The notes: generated from the sequence alone by a model not told the origin. A stretch of 64,000 nucleotides of DNA from Vibrio sp. SS-MA-C1-2 (GCF_021513135.1 NZ_CP090980.1:62001-126000), one strand, 5' to 3'. Counted from the stretch's first letter, positions 46,083-56,053 are shown. A program made the numbers and translations.

Positions 46083-47054
46083 TTAATCTGATAGCTGTTG
46101 TTTCTTTCTAAATTTTGCAAACTGTTGTTGTTGCTGATGATACAAACCAATATATTGTGCTGGCATAGCATTACTTCGCCAGCGTCCAAGTGTCTGTATT
46201 TCATTTAACTTTACACCTTGATCCGATAAATCCTTAACTGCGCCTACACGAGGAGATTGTCCAGAGAAGTGTTTTTTTATTCCTAACAATTCACTGGCAC
46301 GTCGAAATACCCGATAAATAGAAGAGTGATCCATTGGATTGCTTCCAATATTTTGATGTTTATCTATCCGTCTAAATAGGAAGCCAGAATCAATATTAGC
46401 AGCAGAGATCCAGTGACTTAATGCGGTTTGAGTATCAGATGAAAGAGGCAAAAACTCATTATCAATAAGTTGTAAATACACCTGTTCATTTTTATTGTCG
46501 ATATACAACCGATCAATCGTTAAAGCGGTTAGTTCGCTCCGTTTTAAAAGGTTTTCTAACATCAATGACCAAATTGCGATATCTCTGATATCTTTTAAAT
46601 GATCACTTAGGCTTAATTTTTGAATTAATTTGTATAGATGTTGCTGGCGAAAAGGTTCAGCTTGCTTACTATCACCTTGCTTTTCAATCCTTAATTTTCT
46701 GAGTAATAATTGAACTTGGCTAGTACTCATTGGATCTTTCAAGCTTAAAGTTTTATGCACTAATGAAATTGTGACCCCACAACGTTTGATAGATGCATAT
46801 TTTTTATCTTGACTAAAATGATGAAGAAAAGTGATGACGGTTTCTGCTGAAGAAGGTAATGCCATTCTATTATTTAATAGGCAGAATTCACGAAAATGTA
46901 TCAAATCATTTTTAAAAGAGAGTAATGAATTTCTCGCATAACAGTTTGAGGTTAATGTTTGCATTAATTCAATCGTTATAGGTTCATTCAATAGTAACGT
47001 AGATAACTTATTTATCTGTTCTATATCGTTAAAGATCGGTATATTCTTTGACAT
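46083..47054 (-). CDS. Tyrosine recombinase (phage-integrase family)
   Basis: 323 aa, N-terminal SAM-like arm domain and catalytic C-terminus. Catalytic motifs: LLKRSELTAL (Arg I), GQSPRVGAV where the usual GHSLR histidine is Gln, GRWRSNAMPAQYIGLY with Trp and the Tyr nucleophile. The form resembles chromosomal recombinases of the SGHSLRVG group. The His-to-Gln change may reduce activity. Minus strand, 124 bp beyond ddl. No attachment site identified. Confidence 0.85.
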   Translation of the reverse strand: MSKNIPIFNDIEQINKLSTLLLNEPITIELMQTLTSNCYARNSLLSFKNDLIHFREFCLLNNRMALPSSAETVITFLHHFSQDKKYASIKRCGVTISLVHKTLSLKDPMSTSQVQLLLRKLRIEKQGDSKQAEPFRQQHLYKLIQKLSLSDHLKDIRDIAIWSLMLENLLKRSELTALTIDRLYIDNKNEQVYLQLIDNEFLPLSSDTQTALSHWISAANIDSGFLFRRIDKHQNIGSNPMDHSSIYRVFRRASELLGIKKHFSGQSPRVGAVKDLSDQGVKLNEIQTLGRWRSNAMPAQYIGLYHQQQQQFAKFRKKQQLSD

Positions 47055-47230
47055 AGTGCACTATAACTTGTTGGTTGGTAGCTAATTAAACACGAAATTT
47101 AAAATAAAATCAATATAATATATATATGGATACAAAACAGATCCAACCAGAAGCTTTTTAATAAAAAAAGAGTGATCACAAGGTAAGAACAATTTATCCT
47201 ATAGGTATTACATTAAAGGAAAACTATCAG

Positions 47231-48433
47231 ATGATTATTAAACCTAGAATTCGCGGCTTTATTTGTACAACAACTCACCCAATTGGTTGTGAGAAAAACA
47301 TCCAACAGCAGATTGAGTACACAAAAAATAAAGGTAAAATTGCTAATGCACCAAAACGTGTTTTAGTTATTGGCGCTTCAAGTGGTTATGGTATGTCTTC
47401 TCGTATCGCTGCTGCTTTTGGTGGTGATGCTGCTACAATCGGAATTTTCTTTGAAAAACCGGGAACCGAAAGAAAACCTGGATCAGCAGGTTGGTACAAC
47501 TCAGCAGCATTTGATAAAGCAGCTAAAGCTGCCGGTTTATATTCTAAAAGTTTAAATGGAGATGCGTTCTCTAATGAAGCTAAGCAAAAAACAATTGAAC
47601 TTATCAAGGAAGATCTTGGTCAAGTAGACATGGTTGTATACTCATTAGCATCTCCAGTTCGAAAAATGCCAGAAACGGGTGAATTAGTTCGTTCATCATT
47701 AAAACCAATTGGTGAAACTTATACATCAGCAGCCGTTGATACAAATAAAGATCAAATTATTGAAGCAAGCGTTGAACCTGCGACTGAGCAAGAAATCGAC
47801 GATACAATTACAGTAATGGGTGGCCAAGATTGGGAACTTTGGATTAATGCACTTTCTGATGCCGGCGTTTTAAGTGATAACTGTAAGACGGTTGCGTACA
47901 GCTACATTGGAACTGAACTTACTTGGCCAATCTATTGGGATGGCGCTCTAGGTAAAGCGAAAATGGATTTAGATAGAGCAGCAACCGAACTCAATACTAA
48001 ACTTTCGGCTAAAGGTGGTAGTGCCAACGTTGCTGTACTTAAAAGTGTTGTAACACAAGCTAGTTCTGCAATTCCAGTCATGCCTCTTTATATCGCAATG
48101 GTCTTTAAGAAGATGCGTGAAGAAGGTGTTCATGAAGGTTGTATGGAACAGATCTACCGTATGTTCTCTGAGCGTCTTTATAAAGCAGATGCTTCTGCAG
48201 CTCAAGTCGATGACAAAAATCGTTTACGTTTAGATGATTGGGAATTACGTGAAGTTATTCAACAGCATTGCCAAAACTTATGGCCGCAAGTGACAACAGA
48301 TAACCTGAAAGAATTGACGGATTATGAAGCTTACAAAGCTGAATTCTTACGATTATTTGGCTTTGATATTGACTCTGTTGATTACACAGCCGATGTTAAT
48401 CCAGTTGTAGATTTTGATGTTCAAGATATCTAA
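47231..48433 (+). CDS. fabV: Enoyl-ACP/trans-2-enoyl-CoA reductase FabV
   Basis: 400 aa, an NADH-dependent reductase of fatty-acid elongation. N-terminal [20 protein letters not shown], dinucleotide segment [11 protein letters not shown] and the FabV active-site pattern Tyr-X8-Lys ([10 protein letters not shown]). FabV is triclosan-insensitive and typical of Vibrio and Pseudomonas. ATG is preceded by AAAGGAAA. A terminator follows. Confidence 0.97.
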   Translation: MIIKPRIRGFICTTTHPIGCEKNIQQQIEYTKNKGKIANAPKRVLVIGASSGYGMSSRIAAAFGGDAATIGIFFEKPGTERKPGSAGWYNSAAFDKAAKAAGLYSKSLNGDAFSNEAKQKTIELIKEDLGQVDMVVYSLASPVRKMPETGELVRSSLKPIGETYTSAAVDTNKDQIIEASVEPATEQEIDDTITVMGGQDWELWINALSDAGVLSDNCKTVAYSYIGTELTWPIYWDGALGKAKMDLDRAATELNTKLSAKGGSANVAVLKSVVTQASSAIPVMPLYIAMVFKKMREEGVHEGCMEQIYRMFSERLYKADASAAQVDDKNRLRLDDWELREVIQQHCQNLWPQVTTDNLKELTDYEAYKAEFLRLFGFDIDSVDYTADVNPVVDFDVQDI

Positions 48434-48447
48434 TTAACTGAGAATCT

Positions 48448-48511
48448 AAAAAGGTTCTAGCCATTATTTTAACCTTTCAATAAAGGGCTAGAGTAGGGTA
48501 GAACCTTTTTT
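48448..48511 (+). terminator. Terminator after fabV
   Basis: AAAAAGGTTCTA and TAGAACCTTTTT arms, with a nested CTAGCC/GGGCTAG inner stem. Symmetric, so probably also ends the convergent minus-strand gene. Confidence 0.75.
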
Positions 48512-48525
48512 ATCTCTGTGAAATA

Positions 48526-49035
48526 TCACTTATTATCGTCTTCGTCTTTTTTATCAACATCAACAAGATAATCATTGGTTAGCCAATCTCGACCGATCAG
48601 TAATTTATAATTCATTTTTGAACGATCTCTCAAATTGACCTTAACTTCTTTATGTTCACCATTCCATCCTAAATCCATAGTGACACCGTAACGCCATTCA
48701 ACACCTTGGGCATTTCTGACTTTTATAACTTGAGTGATTTTTTTCTCTAAGTCAACCGATGTGCCATCTGTATCAACAATGGTAAATTTAATTCTTTTAC
48801 CTAGATTATCTTTCACTTTTTTTGAATCAGGATCGATCACTTTAATGCCGGTAACATTGATACTGCTACGAGCTGCCCCAGTATCAATCCTTGCAACCAT
48901 ATCAAAATTTGCATCTGCAACATGAATAGTTTCTAAAGGACCGACAATTCGTTTTTCACTCATAGTATTACCAGCATAAGTATAAGAGTTAACAACCAGT
49001 AGTGTAGGTAGAAGTAATAAATAAGATTTTTTCAT
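48526..49035 (-). CDS. Retropepsin-like (RimB-type) exported protease
   Basis: 169 aa. Signal peptide (KKSYLLLLPTLLVVNSYTYA), then an aspartic-protease-like motif RIDTGAARSSI and the C-terminal GRDWL. This is the ATP-dependent zinc protease/RimB superfamily, whose single D-T-G-A loop works as a dimer. A secreted form is less common than the cytosolic one. ATG 49035 is the better start because it begins the signal peptide. Confidence 0.75.
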   Translation of the reverse strand: MKKSYLLLLPTLLVVNSYTYAGNTMSEKRIVGPLETIHVADANFDMVARIDTGAARSSINVTGIKVIDPDSKKVKDNLGKRIKFTIVDTDGTSVDLEKKITQVIKVRNAQGVEWRYGVTMDLGWNGEHKEVKVNLRDRSKMNYKLLIGRDWLTNDYLVDVDKKDEDDNK

Positions 49036-49190
49036 TATTGGTACTCTGTAATCCATCAAAAAGAATTATTTGATATAATGGTTTAATTATCTGTGACGAT
49101 GACTAAATAAGTAAAGTTATATAATATATGACTATTATTTATGACTTCAGTTTCAGTATAGATCAAAAATATTTTTAAGAGGAAAGCATC

Positions 49191-49517
49191 GTGCCAAAAA
49201 ATGAAACCCCTTTAGTTTATTCCACAGAATTTGGTCGTATTGAACCAGAGAAAGAACTACAGCAAAAGCCTATCAGCGATGGCATTATTCGTATCCAAAA
49301 ACAGACTAAAGGCCGAAAAGGCAAAGGTGTTTGTATTATTACCGGACTTGATTACGACGCTGCTGAGCTAAAGAAAATAGCCGCTGAACTCAAAAAAGTT
49401 TGCGGTTGTGGTGGCTCTATAAAAGGTTTTGATATTGAGATTCAAGGCGATAAAAGAGATCAAATCAAAGTATATCTTGAAAAGAAAGGCTTCAAAGTAA
49501 AGCTTGCAGGTGGCTGA
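49191..49517 (+). CDS. yciH: SUI1/YciH translation factor-like protein
   Basis: 108 aa. The SUI1 core is clear: IRIQKQTKGRKGKGVCIITG, then LKKVCGCGGSIKG and an IEIQGD...I...L...GF. Related to eIF1; in bacteria thought to affect start-codon selection. GTG start with AAGAGG 7 bp upstream. Single gene. Confidence 0.92.
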   Translation: MPKNETPLVYSTEFGRIEPEKELQQKPISDGIIRIQKQTKGRKGKGVCIITGLDYDAAELKKIAAELKKVCGCGGSIKGFDIEIQGDKRDQIKVYLEKKGFKVKLAGG

Positions 49518-49883
49518 TTTAGTTTGTTAATCTTGCATTAATCATCATGGATTTAGATACGAGTAGCTAATTTCATGATGATTAGTGACAGATTTACTTT
49601 AACTACTAATAATCTATTTTATGGTAAATAGCCATTATGTTCAATAGCTTATATTGCTTATGGACTTTTGATAGTGGAAGAGAGATTTAAGCTTGTCATA
49701 AATGTCATCTATTCAATTATGGATTAATAACTCATCACTCTATTTAACATAAGATACATTATGTGTACTTATTTTGTAGGCGCAAAGCGATAATGTCCCT
49801 TTTAAGCCAAGTTAAAAAAGCCTGAAAACAGTTATCTTCAAGCTTTATCTATTATTCTTTTCAATGACGGTGAAGTCATTGAA
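49518..49883. other. Intergenic region with weak terminator
   Basis: 366 bp between convergent genes. 49817-49845 has AAAGCCTGAA/TTCAAGCTTT arms with one mismatch, a weak bidirectional terminator candidate. Nothing else found. Confidence 0.3.
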
Positions 49884-50222
49884 TTAAAACTTTTCGGCTC
49901 GTTCACTTAAATTTTTAGCTACTATCTCTGAATCTTTTTGAGCATAAAACTCAACTTTAAATTCGGTGTCTTCTGTGAGGAATTCAACTTTATGCCAATA
50001 CTCTGGTGGAGATATTGCTATTTCTCCTGCATTTATTACAATCTCTTGTTCTACTTTACCTCGACGTTGATCAAAACCATAAAACTTTAATTGGCCTGAG
50101 CTGACAACAATTCGGCCATAAACACCCGCTTTAGTATTATGTTCAAATAAGAACATCTTCGGTATGTTCTCTTTATTAAAGAGATCTGTCGTTTTATAGT
50201 TCACAAAATCTTCTGGAATCAT
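49884..50222 (-). CDS. DUF1971/YeaR-like protein
   Basis: 112 aa small cupin-like protein with PPEYWHKVEFLTEDTEFKVE, the typical DUF1971 (YeaR/TehB-tail) C-terminal motif. The family is linked to nitrate/nitrite and tellurite responses in E. coli (yeaR-yoaG). ATG has GAGG upstream. It directly follows the patatin lipoprotein gene on the same strand (18 bp), so may share its transcript. Confidence 0.85.
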   Translation of the reverse strand: MIPEDFVNYKTTDLFNKENIPKMFLFEHNTKAGVYGRIVVSSGQLKFYGFDQRRGKVEQEIVINAGEIAISPPEYWHKVEFLTEDTEFKVEFYAQKDSEIVAKNLSERAEKF

Positions 50223-50240
50223 TTATAGTATCCTCTAAAA

Positions 50241-51449
50241 TTATTCTACATATGATGGTGGAATTTTATTAATCCAAAAATCATCTTTTTGGGCTTTATC
50301 ATAACCATATTGATAAAGTTTAGTCATATACTCTTTATCAAAAAAATGTTTTCCACTAGGTTTATAAGTAAATTCTTTATCTACATAAGTCAAATTAACC
50401 TTAGTGTTCATACGATTACTAATATAAAACTCTCGATAAAGATCACCTCTCGTTTGCGCTAGTATTAAATTATCGACACTTCGAGCAGCTAAACTTAATA
50501 CGCTATCTTTTACTTCTGAAAATCTAAATGTTAAGGCTCCATTACGGATGATATATACCTCAGGTGATTTGGTATAACCATGATGTTTGCTGTATTCATT
50601 TAGATCAAAACCAATTGGATCAAAAAATAACTGTTGTGACAAGCCACCGTCTACATGCATCTCTTCATATTGTTTACCATCTATATATACAGGTAAAAAT
50701 TGTGGTGGGAATATACCAGGGATTGATGCACTTGCAGCTAAAACTTGATGAATTAATTTACTTTTATTAGGAAGATCGCTTGCCGCTAACTTGCCTAAAT
50801 CCCAAACAACTTGTCGCCCAGAATCAAAATTAGTTGTGCCAATCAACAATTTCCTGCCTGTTTTATTATATTCAGTGGCAATATCTTCAATAAATTGGTT
50901 ATCATAAACTCTATTGACGACATCATACAAAGTATCACCATGTGCAAAAGCATCACTAAAAAGAGTTTGTAAATAACCTTTTGGCTTTCCTAATAAAAGA
51001 TTATCGTTCAATCCTAGCATGACCCCTTTAAGATCCTTAAAATGTTTATCGCCAACGTATACAAATGGAGCCATTAATGCACCAGCACTCACTCCAGTAA
51101 TAAAATCAAAATGGGGCAATTTTCCAGAGTGATGTAGACCAGCTAAAACGCCTGCACCATAAGCACCACGCTCTCCTCCTCCTGAGAGAACTAAGATATT
51201 AAACTGTTCTCCATTTTTTCTAATTGTATTCGACCTATTATCTCTGTAATTATTTTCTTCTATTTTGATTAAAAAGTCGGGTTTTACATCGCCAAAAAAA
51301 CGGTATTGTTGGGATTCTTCTAATGTTTGTTTTTTTGTTAAAGTTGCTGTTTGATAGTTATTCTCTTTAACTCGCTTATCTAGTGGATGATCAGTAGAGC
51401 AAGCTGAGAGGATAAACATGAAGATCAGAATATATATCTTACGAAACAT
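50241..51449 (-). CDS. Patatin-like phospholipase lipoprotein
   Basis: 402 aa. Lipoprotein signal with lipobox LSAC (Cys16), then a patatin domain with LSGGGERGAYGAG oxyanion loop, nucleophile GVSAGALM and the DGG dyad (VDGGLSQQLF). Expected at the membrane, hydrolysing acyl chains. GGAGTTGTT precedes the ATG. Distinct from the patatin-hydrolase fusion at 42828. Confidence 0.9.
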   Translation of the reverse strand: MFRKIYILIFMFILSACSTDHPLDKRVKENNYQTATLTKKQTLEESQQYRFFGDVKPDFLIKIEENNYRDNRSNTIRKNGEQFNILVLSGGGERGAYGAGVLAGLHHSGKLPHFDFITGVSAGALMAPFVYVGDKHFKDLKGVMLGLNDNLLLGKPKGYLQTLFSDAFAHGDTLYDVVNRVYDNQFIEDIATEYNKTGRKLLIGTTNFDSGRQVVWDLGKLAASDLPNKSKLIHQVLAASASIPGIFPPQFLPVYIDGKQYEEMHVDGGLSQQLFFDPIGFDLNEYSKHHGYTKSPEVYIIRNGALTFRFSEVKDSVLSLAARSVDNLILAQTRGDLYREFYISNRMNTKVNLTYVDKEFTYKPSGKHFFDKEYMTKLYQYGYDKAQKDDFWINKIPPSYVE

Positions 51450-51574
51450 AACAACTCCTTTAATAACAATTAATATTATTGTAGAAGTAGAATGAGGATT
51501 TTTAAAGTTAATTGAGACATTTATGATTTATTCGCTTCTTTAAAAGAAGCGAATATTTATTTGAAGTGATATTA

Positions 51575-51946
51575 TTAACAATATACGCCGACTTTTTGTT
51601 TGTATTCAAGAATATCTAAACAATCAAAACAATAAGTAGATTCAGGTACTAAATTTAAACGTTTTTCTGGGATCTCTTCACCACAATTTTTACAATAACC
51701 ATAATCACCATTAGCGACTTCTCGTAACGCGAAAAGCGTTTTATCTATTCGTATCGTTAAACGATGAATTTCAGTGTGCTCTCGCATAAAACGCTCATTC
51801 ATTTCAGAGGAATCCGCTGGGTCAGAAAAACCAGCCGCACTCTCTTTATGATTTGTTAAATCTATTTTTTTTATTGCTAAATTAGTTTGTAGTGTTTTTA
51901 ACTGCATATTTAGCGTTTCTTTAGCATTTAGTGCAACGTGTTCCAT
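51575..51946 (-). CDS. DksA-like zinc-finger protein
   Basis: 123 aa. A coiled-coil N-terminal half (about residues 1-75) and a four-cysteine zinc finger (YGYCKNCGEEIPEKRL and YCFDCLDILEYKQK) match the DksA/TraR family, which bind the RNA polymerase secondary channel. It is shorter than DksA (about 150), so probably a YbiI-type paralogue. It is adjacent to a recombinase, but is likely not mobile. Confidence 0.8.
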   Translation of the reverse strand: MEHVALNAKETLNMQLKTLQTNLAIKKIDLTNHKESAAGFSDPADSSEMNERFMREHTEIHRLTIRIDKTLFALREVANGDYGYCKNCGEEIPEKRLNLVPESTYCFDCLDILEYKQKVGVYC

Positions 51947-52062
51947 AACAAACCTTATATTACTCCATTAATATTTATTTATTATAGATCAATTATAACC
52001 ATTTTGTAAATAAAATGTTTCTTGTGAGTGGTTGGCTTTACTTTTATTTAACTTTGATACAG

Positions 52063-52794
52063 TTAATAATTATTTATTTTTCTTATAACTTCAGATCGTT
52101 GTTGAATGGTTGTTGAAACATATAAAGTTGTAGTATCTAAAGATTTTTGCCCTAAAAGATCTCGTACAATTACTGGCGTTCCTCCTGCTTCTATAACCTG
52201 ATTGGCAAACCACTTTCTGAAGGAGTGTGTTCTTATATTTTCAACGTTTAATTCTTCCCCCACTTTACGAAGAATATTATTAGCATTTCTAATATTAATT
52301 GGCCAACCTGCACTTAAATGATGTTTATTAGCAAATAAAAACTTTTCATTTCGATTAAAATGAAGAGCATCAAGCACAATACTTTTCATTCCATCAGAAA
52401 TATAGATTTCTACTTCAGCCGATTTTCTCGCTTGGTTTTCAAAGTTTTTAATATTAAATTCTTTCTTTTTATTCTTAGCTGCCTTGATAAGACGAGTTAA
52501 TGTTGAAGAATATATTTTGCGTTGAATAATAACCATTGATGATTTAAATTTGCCATCCTTGTTGATGAAATCTTCTTTTATTAAAAATTCTCCATCAGAA
52601 TAACGCAGACCAGTGTGCCCTAACATATCGAGTAACAAGGCCAATATTGGATTTCGTTGATGAACAGCATCTAAAACTTTATTATAAATAATGATATCAG
52701 TTGGTGGCTTAGAAACTGGTTTTCGATTATTGATCTTAATTAAACTATTATCTTGAATTTCAAGATCAACTCTTTTTAATGCTCTTCTTGCCAT
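52063..52794 (-). CDS. Tyrosine recombinase, compact
   Basis: 243 aa, essentially the catalytic domain with only about 60 residues before it. All catalytic residues look present: HTGLRYSDGE (Arg I), RTHSFRKWFA (HxxR), GQKSLDTTTLYV (Tyr). No N-terminal arm-binding domain. A perfect hairpin lies 80-120 bp upstream (52874-52913). It could be a minimal integrase of a small island or an invertase-like enzyme; no partner element was found. Confidence 0.85.
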   Translation of the reverse strand: MARRALKRVDLEIQDNSLIKINNRKPVSKPPTDIIIYNKVLDAVHQRNPILALLLDMLGHTGLRYSDGEFLIKEDFINKDGKFKSSMVIIQRKIYSSTLTRLIKAAKNKKKEFNIKNFENQARKSAEVEIYISDGMKSIVLDALHFNRNEKFLFANKHHLSAGWPINIRNANNILRKVGEELNVENIRTHSFRKWFANQVIEAGGTPVIVRDLLGQKSLDTTTLYVSTTIQQRSEVIRKINNY

Positions 52795-52873
52795 AAGTTA
52801 CCCAACATCCCAATCAATAATTAACTCTTTTAAAATCAATCGGTTATATTTATTTAATATTAAACCAATGATC

Positions 52874-52913
52874 ACACTTAGATCCTAAAATGGTTATTTT
52901 AGGATCTAAGTGT
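52874..52913. repeat. Perfect 18-bp-stem hairpin upstream of recombinase
   Basis: ACACTTAGATCCTAAAAT, a GGTT loop, then its exact complement. An 18-bp perfect stem with a 4-nt loop, in a 305-bp gap between the minus-strand recombinase and the plus-strand hydrolase. No T-tract on either side, so it is not an ordinary terminator. Could be a recombination or regulatory site. The rest of the gap is featureless. Confidence 0.7.
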
Positions 52914-53099
52914 ACCATAATTTGTACTCATCATTACCTAGATATCTGTATAAAATTTACCTTAGCAAGTTACAGTGTAACTTGATATTTTTAGAAACTA
53001 TCTTTAGATAACTATGTTTAGAAACTAGATTTGATCAAGATAGCTGTTTCTATAAGCTATAATGAAGGTAATTCTAAGTAAACGCAGAGAAAAAATATT

Positions 53100-53669
53100 A
53101 TGAAAACAGCCTTAATCGTGATTGATTTTATAAATGATATTGTCCATTCCAATGGGAAAATACCAAGTTGTGCTGAACAAGTAAGAGAGAACAATGTAAT
53201 AGAGAAAGCGAATCAAGCGATTTCTTGGGCTAAAGAAAAGAACGTTTTAACAATTTTTGTCAAAGTAGGTTTTGATTCAAATTATCACAGCCAACCAAAA
53301 TCATCCCCAATCTTTGGGCAAGCTGATCAATATAAAGCATTAGAATTGAACCATTGGGGAACTGAGTTTCATCAAGATCTTGATTTTTCTGATAACGATC
53401 TTATTGTGATCAAACCGCGTATTAATCCTTTTTATAATACTCAATTAGACGCAATTTTACGTGTCAATAAAATTGATGCTCTACTTATTTCAGGCGTAAG
53501 TACGACTTGGGCTATCCAATCGATCGTTCGTGATGGCCATGACCGTGATTATCAATTGACTGTGATTCAAGATGCATGCGCAGCTTCTACTCAGATTGAA
53601 CATCAAGCTTCATTAGAAATGATTAGTCGACTGGCTGATTGTATTAATGTTGATACACTAATAAAGTAA
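53100..53669 (+). CDS. Isochorismatase-family protein without catalytic Cys
   Basis: 189 aa. Cysteine-hydrolase fold: the catalytic Asp (residue 9, VIDFINDIV), a central Lys in VIKPRINPFY and a cis-peptide region SGVSTTWAIQSIV. Where amidohydrolases of the family have Cys (G.ST..CV), the sequence has Ala. Isochorismatases proper also lack Cys, so either isochorismatase-type chemistry or an inactive enzyme is possible. Divergent from the recombinase. Confidence 0.82.
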   Translation: MKTALIVIDFINDIVHSNGKIPSCAEQVRENNVIEKANQAISWAKEKNVLTIFVKVGFDSNYHSQPKSSPIFGQADQYKALELNHWGTEFHQDLDFSDNDLIVIKPRINPFYNTQLDAILRVNKIDALLISGVSTTWAIQSIVRDGHDRDYQLTVIQDACAASTQIEHQASLEMISRLADCINVDTLIK

Positions 53670-53783
53670 TCATTCGTTATGAGTGTTCTTGAATTTTAAG
53701 ATTGTGGCCAAGTTAACTATTTCATAATCTACCATTATCAAAGTATAATTCGTTTACTTTCTTTACCTACTTGATTGGTTAAA

Positions 53784-54734
53784 ATGTTTAATAATTTACA
53801 ACAGATGGTTGTTTTAGCAACAATCGCTAAAGAGAAAAACTTTACTCGTGCATCTGAGCAGTTAAATATATCTAAATCTCAGGTAAGTAAAATACTTAAG
53901 CAACTTGAAGTACGACTTGGCTGTCAATTAGTGCAAAGAAGTACAAGAAGTGTCATCCTAACAGATATTGGTAAACAATATGCTTCCTTTGGCGAACACT
54001 TAATCGAAACGATGGATGAAGCCGATGCATTAGCTGCCGGATATAGTGATCAAGTTAAAGGTACATTAAGAATTGGACTGGCTCAATCTTTCGGTTTAAA
54101 TCAGATCACCCCTTTACTACAAAAATTTCAAACACATTATCCCGATGTTTCACTTGAAATTAATCTATTTGACAGAAAACCTAATCTGTTAGAAGAACGT
54201 TATGACTGTTGGATTGCCGTCCATGAAACCTTACCTGAAGGAATGGTTGCAAGAAAATTAGCTGAATGTCGATTTATTACAGTGGCTTCACCAGAGTATA
54301 TCGCTCAACATCCGACAATTAGACAACCTTCAGATCTTACGGAACATAATTGCATTACTTATTATGGTAAACGACGGAAATATGAACAATGGGAATTCAC
54401 CAAAAATGATGAACACCAATCGATTCATGTTCATGGGAAATATCGAGTAGATAATGCTCCTGCGATTTGTGAGGCTGCAAAGCTTGGAATGGGTGTTGCC
54501 TATATCGCCACTTATTTGTTAAATAACGAACTTGCTGAGAATAAATTAGTTCAACTTCTAGCTGATTGGGAAGCAGATATGCCCCTTCCGATTTATTTAG
54601 TTTATCCACGTAGGCAGTTTTTAGCTCCTAAAATGCGATGTTTTATCGACTTTATGGTTCAACAGATTGGCGATCCCCTTTTTGGGATAATAATCTTTTT
54701 AAATAATAAATATTATTTCTGGTTTTTATTATAG
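53784..54734 (+). CDS. LysR-family regulator
   Basis: 316 aa. HTH with FTRASEQLNISKSQVSKILK and a C-terminal LysR effector domain (for example EAAKLGMGVAYIATYLLNNE). ATG 53784 is preferred to TTG 53775. It sits 114 bp after the isochorismatase-like gene on the same strand and may regulate it. The last about 20 residues (PLFGIIIFLNNKYYFWFLL) are strongly hydrophobic and unusual for the family, which may indicate a 3' frameshift. Confidence 0.88.
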   Translation: MFNNLQQMVVLATIAKEKNFTRASEQLNISKSQVSKILKQLEVRLGCQLVQRSTRSVILTDIGKQYASFGEHLIETMDEADALAAGYSDQVKGTLRIGLAQSFGLNQITPLLQKFQTHYPDVSLEINLFDRKPNLLEERYDCWIAVHETLPEGMVARKLAECRFITVASPEYIAQHPTIRQPSDLTEHNCITYYGKRRKYEQWEFTKNDEHQSIHVHGKYRVDNAPAICEAAKLGMGVAYIATYLLNNELAENKLVQLLADWEADMPLPIYLVYPRRQFLAPKMRCFIDFMVQQIGDPLFGIIIFLNNKYYFWFLL

Positions 54735-54859
54735 CAATTAATATCAATTATGATACTTGCTATAAAATAGGCGCATAAGTGACCGTTAAAATATTGTAGT
54801 AAATGATAAATCCTTTAGTTTATAGCCTGTTGGCAATATAAACATAATAAGGAAATATC

Positions 54860-55909
54860 ATGACAACAATTAAAGCAGTATTACCATTAACGCTATTACT
54901 TACTTTCCCCGCAGCAGCTTCCAATGATTTTAATTGGTATAGTGGTTTGCGAGTAGGTGGCACTCATTTCAGCAATGCTTGTGAACTGGGCAATGAATCT
55001 TGTGACAAGGATGATATTGGTGGAGGTTTATATCTTGGCTATAATTTCACCGACTACTTTGCTTTAGAAACGGGTTATACTTATTTAGGCGAAGCCGAGT
55101 TATCTCCACATAGCGATAAATATGGTAACCCTTCTGTTGATTATAAAGCACAAACTATTGATTTAGTTGGTAAGTTTTCCACAGATCTAACCTCGTCTTT
55201 AGATCTATTTGCGAAAGCTGGAGCTGCATTCTCCCATGTTGAAACTTCAAATTCTAATTGGAATGAATCAGAAAGTGATTGGGATCTAGGGCCAACATTC
55301 GGTGCAGGTTTAGAATATTATTTCACTCCTAACTTTTCTTCACGCTTAGAGTATCAAATGTATCCCAATGTTGGTAATGATGATAAAGTTGGTGAATCCG
55401 ATGTTCATTTCTATGGGATTAGTTTTGCTTATAATTTTGGAGCAAAAGCACAACCTCTTGTCGTTGAACCTATCATTATTCCTGAGCCAGAACCAGTCAT
55501 CATCCCTAAACCCATTGTAAAACCAATCGTAAAACCTACACCTATCACTATTGATTCGTTAAGTGTTGATCTACCGTTTGCTTTTGATAGTTCAAGATTA
55601 TCGGCAGAAAGTAAGCGTCGTTTAGATCCTGTTATTCAAAGAGTCAATCAGTATTCCCAAAGCAAATTATTTGTCGTGGGCCATACTGATAGTCGAGGCA
55701 CGGAAGCTTATAACCAACAGTTATCCCAAGAACGTGCACAAGCAGTGGCTGCAGCAATTTCAAGTAATTATTCAATTGGAAGAAATAGAATGGTGATTGA
55801 AGGACGTGGTGAATCACAACCTGTCGCGACAAATAAAACAGAAGCAGGACGAGCAGAGAACCGTCGTGTTGAAGTTTATACCCCAAGTTTTGTTGTTCAA
55901 CCAAAGTAA
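54860..55909 (+). CDS. ompA: OmpA-family outer-membrane protein
   Basis: 349 aa. Signal peptide, an eight-stranded beta-barrel (about residues 20-195, aromatic-rich strands ending AYNFG), a proline-rich linker (EPIIIPEPEPVIIPKPIVKP) and a C-terminal OmpA peptidoglycan-binding domain with VVGHTDSRGTEAYN and RRVEVY. It anchors the outer membrane to the wall. A terminator follows. Confidence 0.93.
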   Translation: MTTIKAVLPLTLLLTFPAAASNDFNWYSGLRVGGTHFSNACELGNESCDKDDIGGGLYLGYNFTDYFALETGYTYLGEAELSPHSDKYGNPSVDYKAQTIDLVGKFSTDLTSSLDLFAKAGAAFSHVETSNSNWNESESDWDLGPTFGAGLEYYFTPNFSSRLEYQMYPNVGNDDKVGESDVHFYGISFAYNFGAKAQPLVVEPIIIPEPEPVIIPKPIVKPIVKPTPITIDSLSVDLPFAFDSSRLSAESKRRLDPVIQRVNQYSQSKLFVVGHTDSRGTEAYNQQLSQERAQAVAAAISSNYSIGRNRMVIEGRGESQPVATNKTEAGRAENRRVEVYTPSFVVQPK

Positions 55910-55965
55910 TCAAATTAATTAACACCATTTAATCTTTTGACTTTATAGTCAAAGAGAACAAATAT

Positions 55966-56016
55966 AAGAAGCAAATCTCTAAAAAATGATCTCATTTAGG
56001 GATTATGCTTCTTTCT
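55966..56016 (+). terminator. Terminator after ompA
   Basis: AGAAGCA-AATC with GATT-ATGCTTCT outer stem and an inner CTAAA/TTTAG stem, followed by TTCTT. Confidence 0.55.
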
Positions 56017-56053
56017 TGTGATTTAATTTTGTACTAAGAATCTTAGTGATAGA

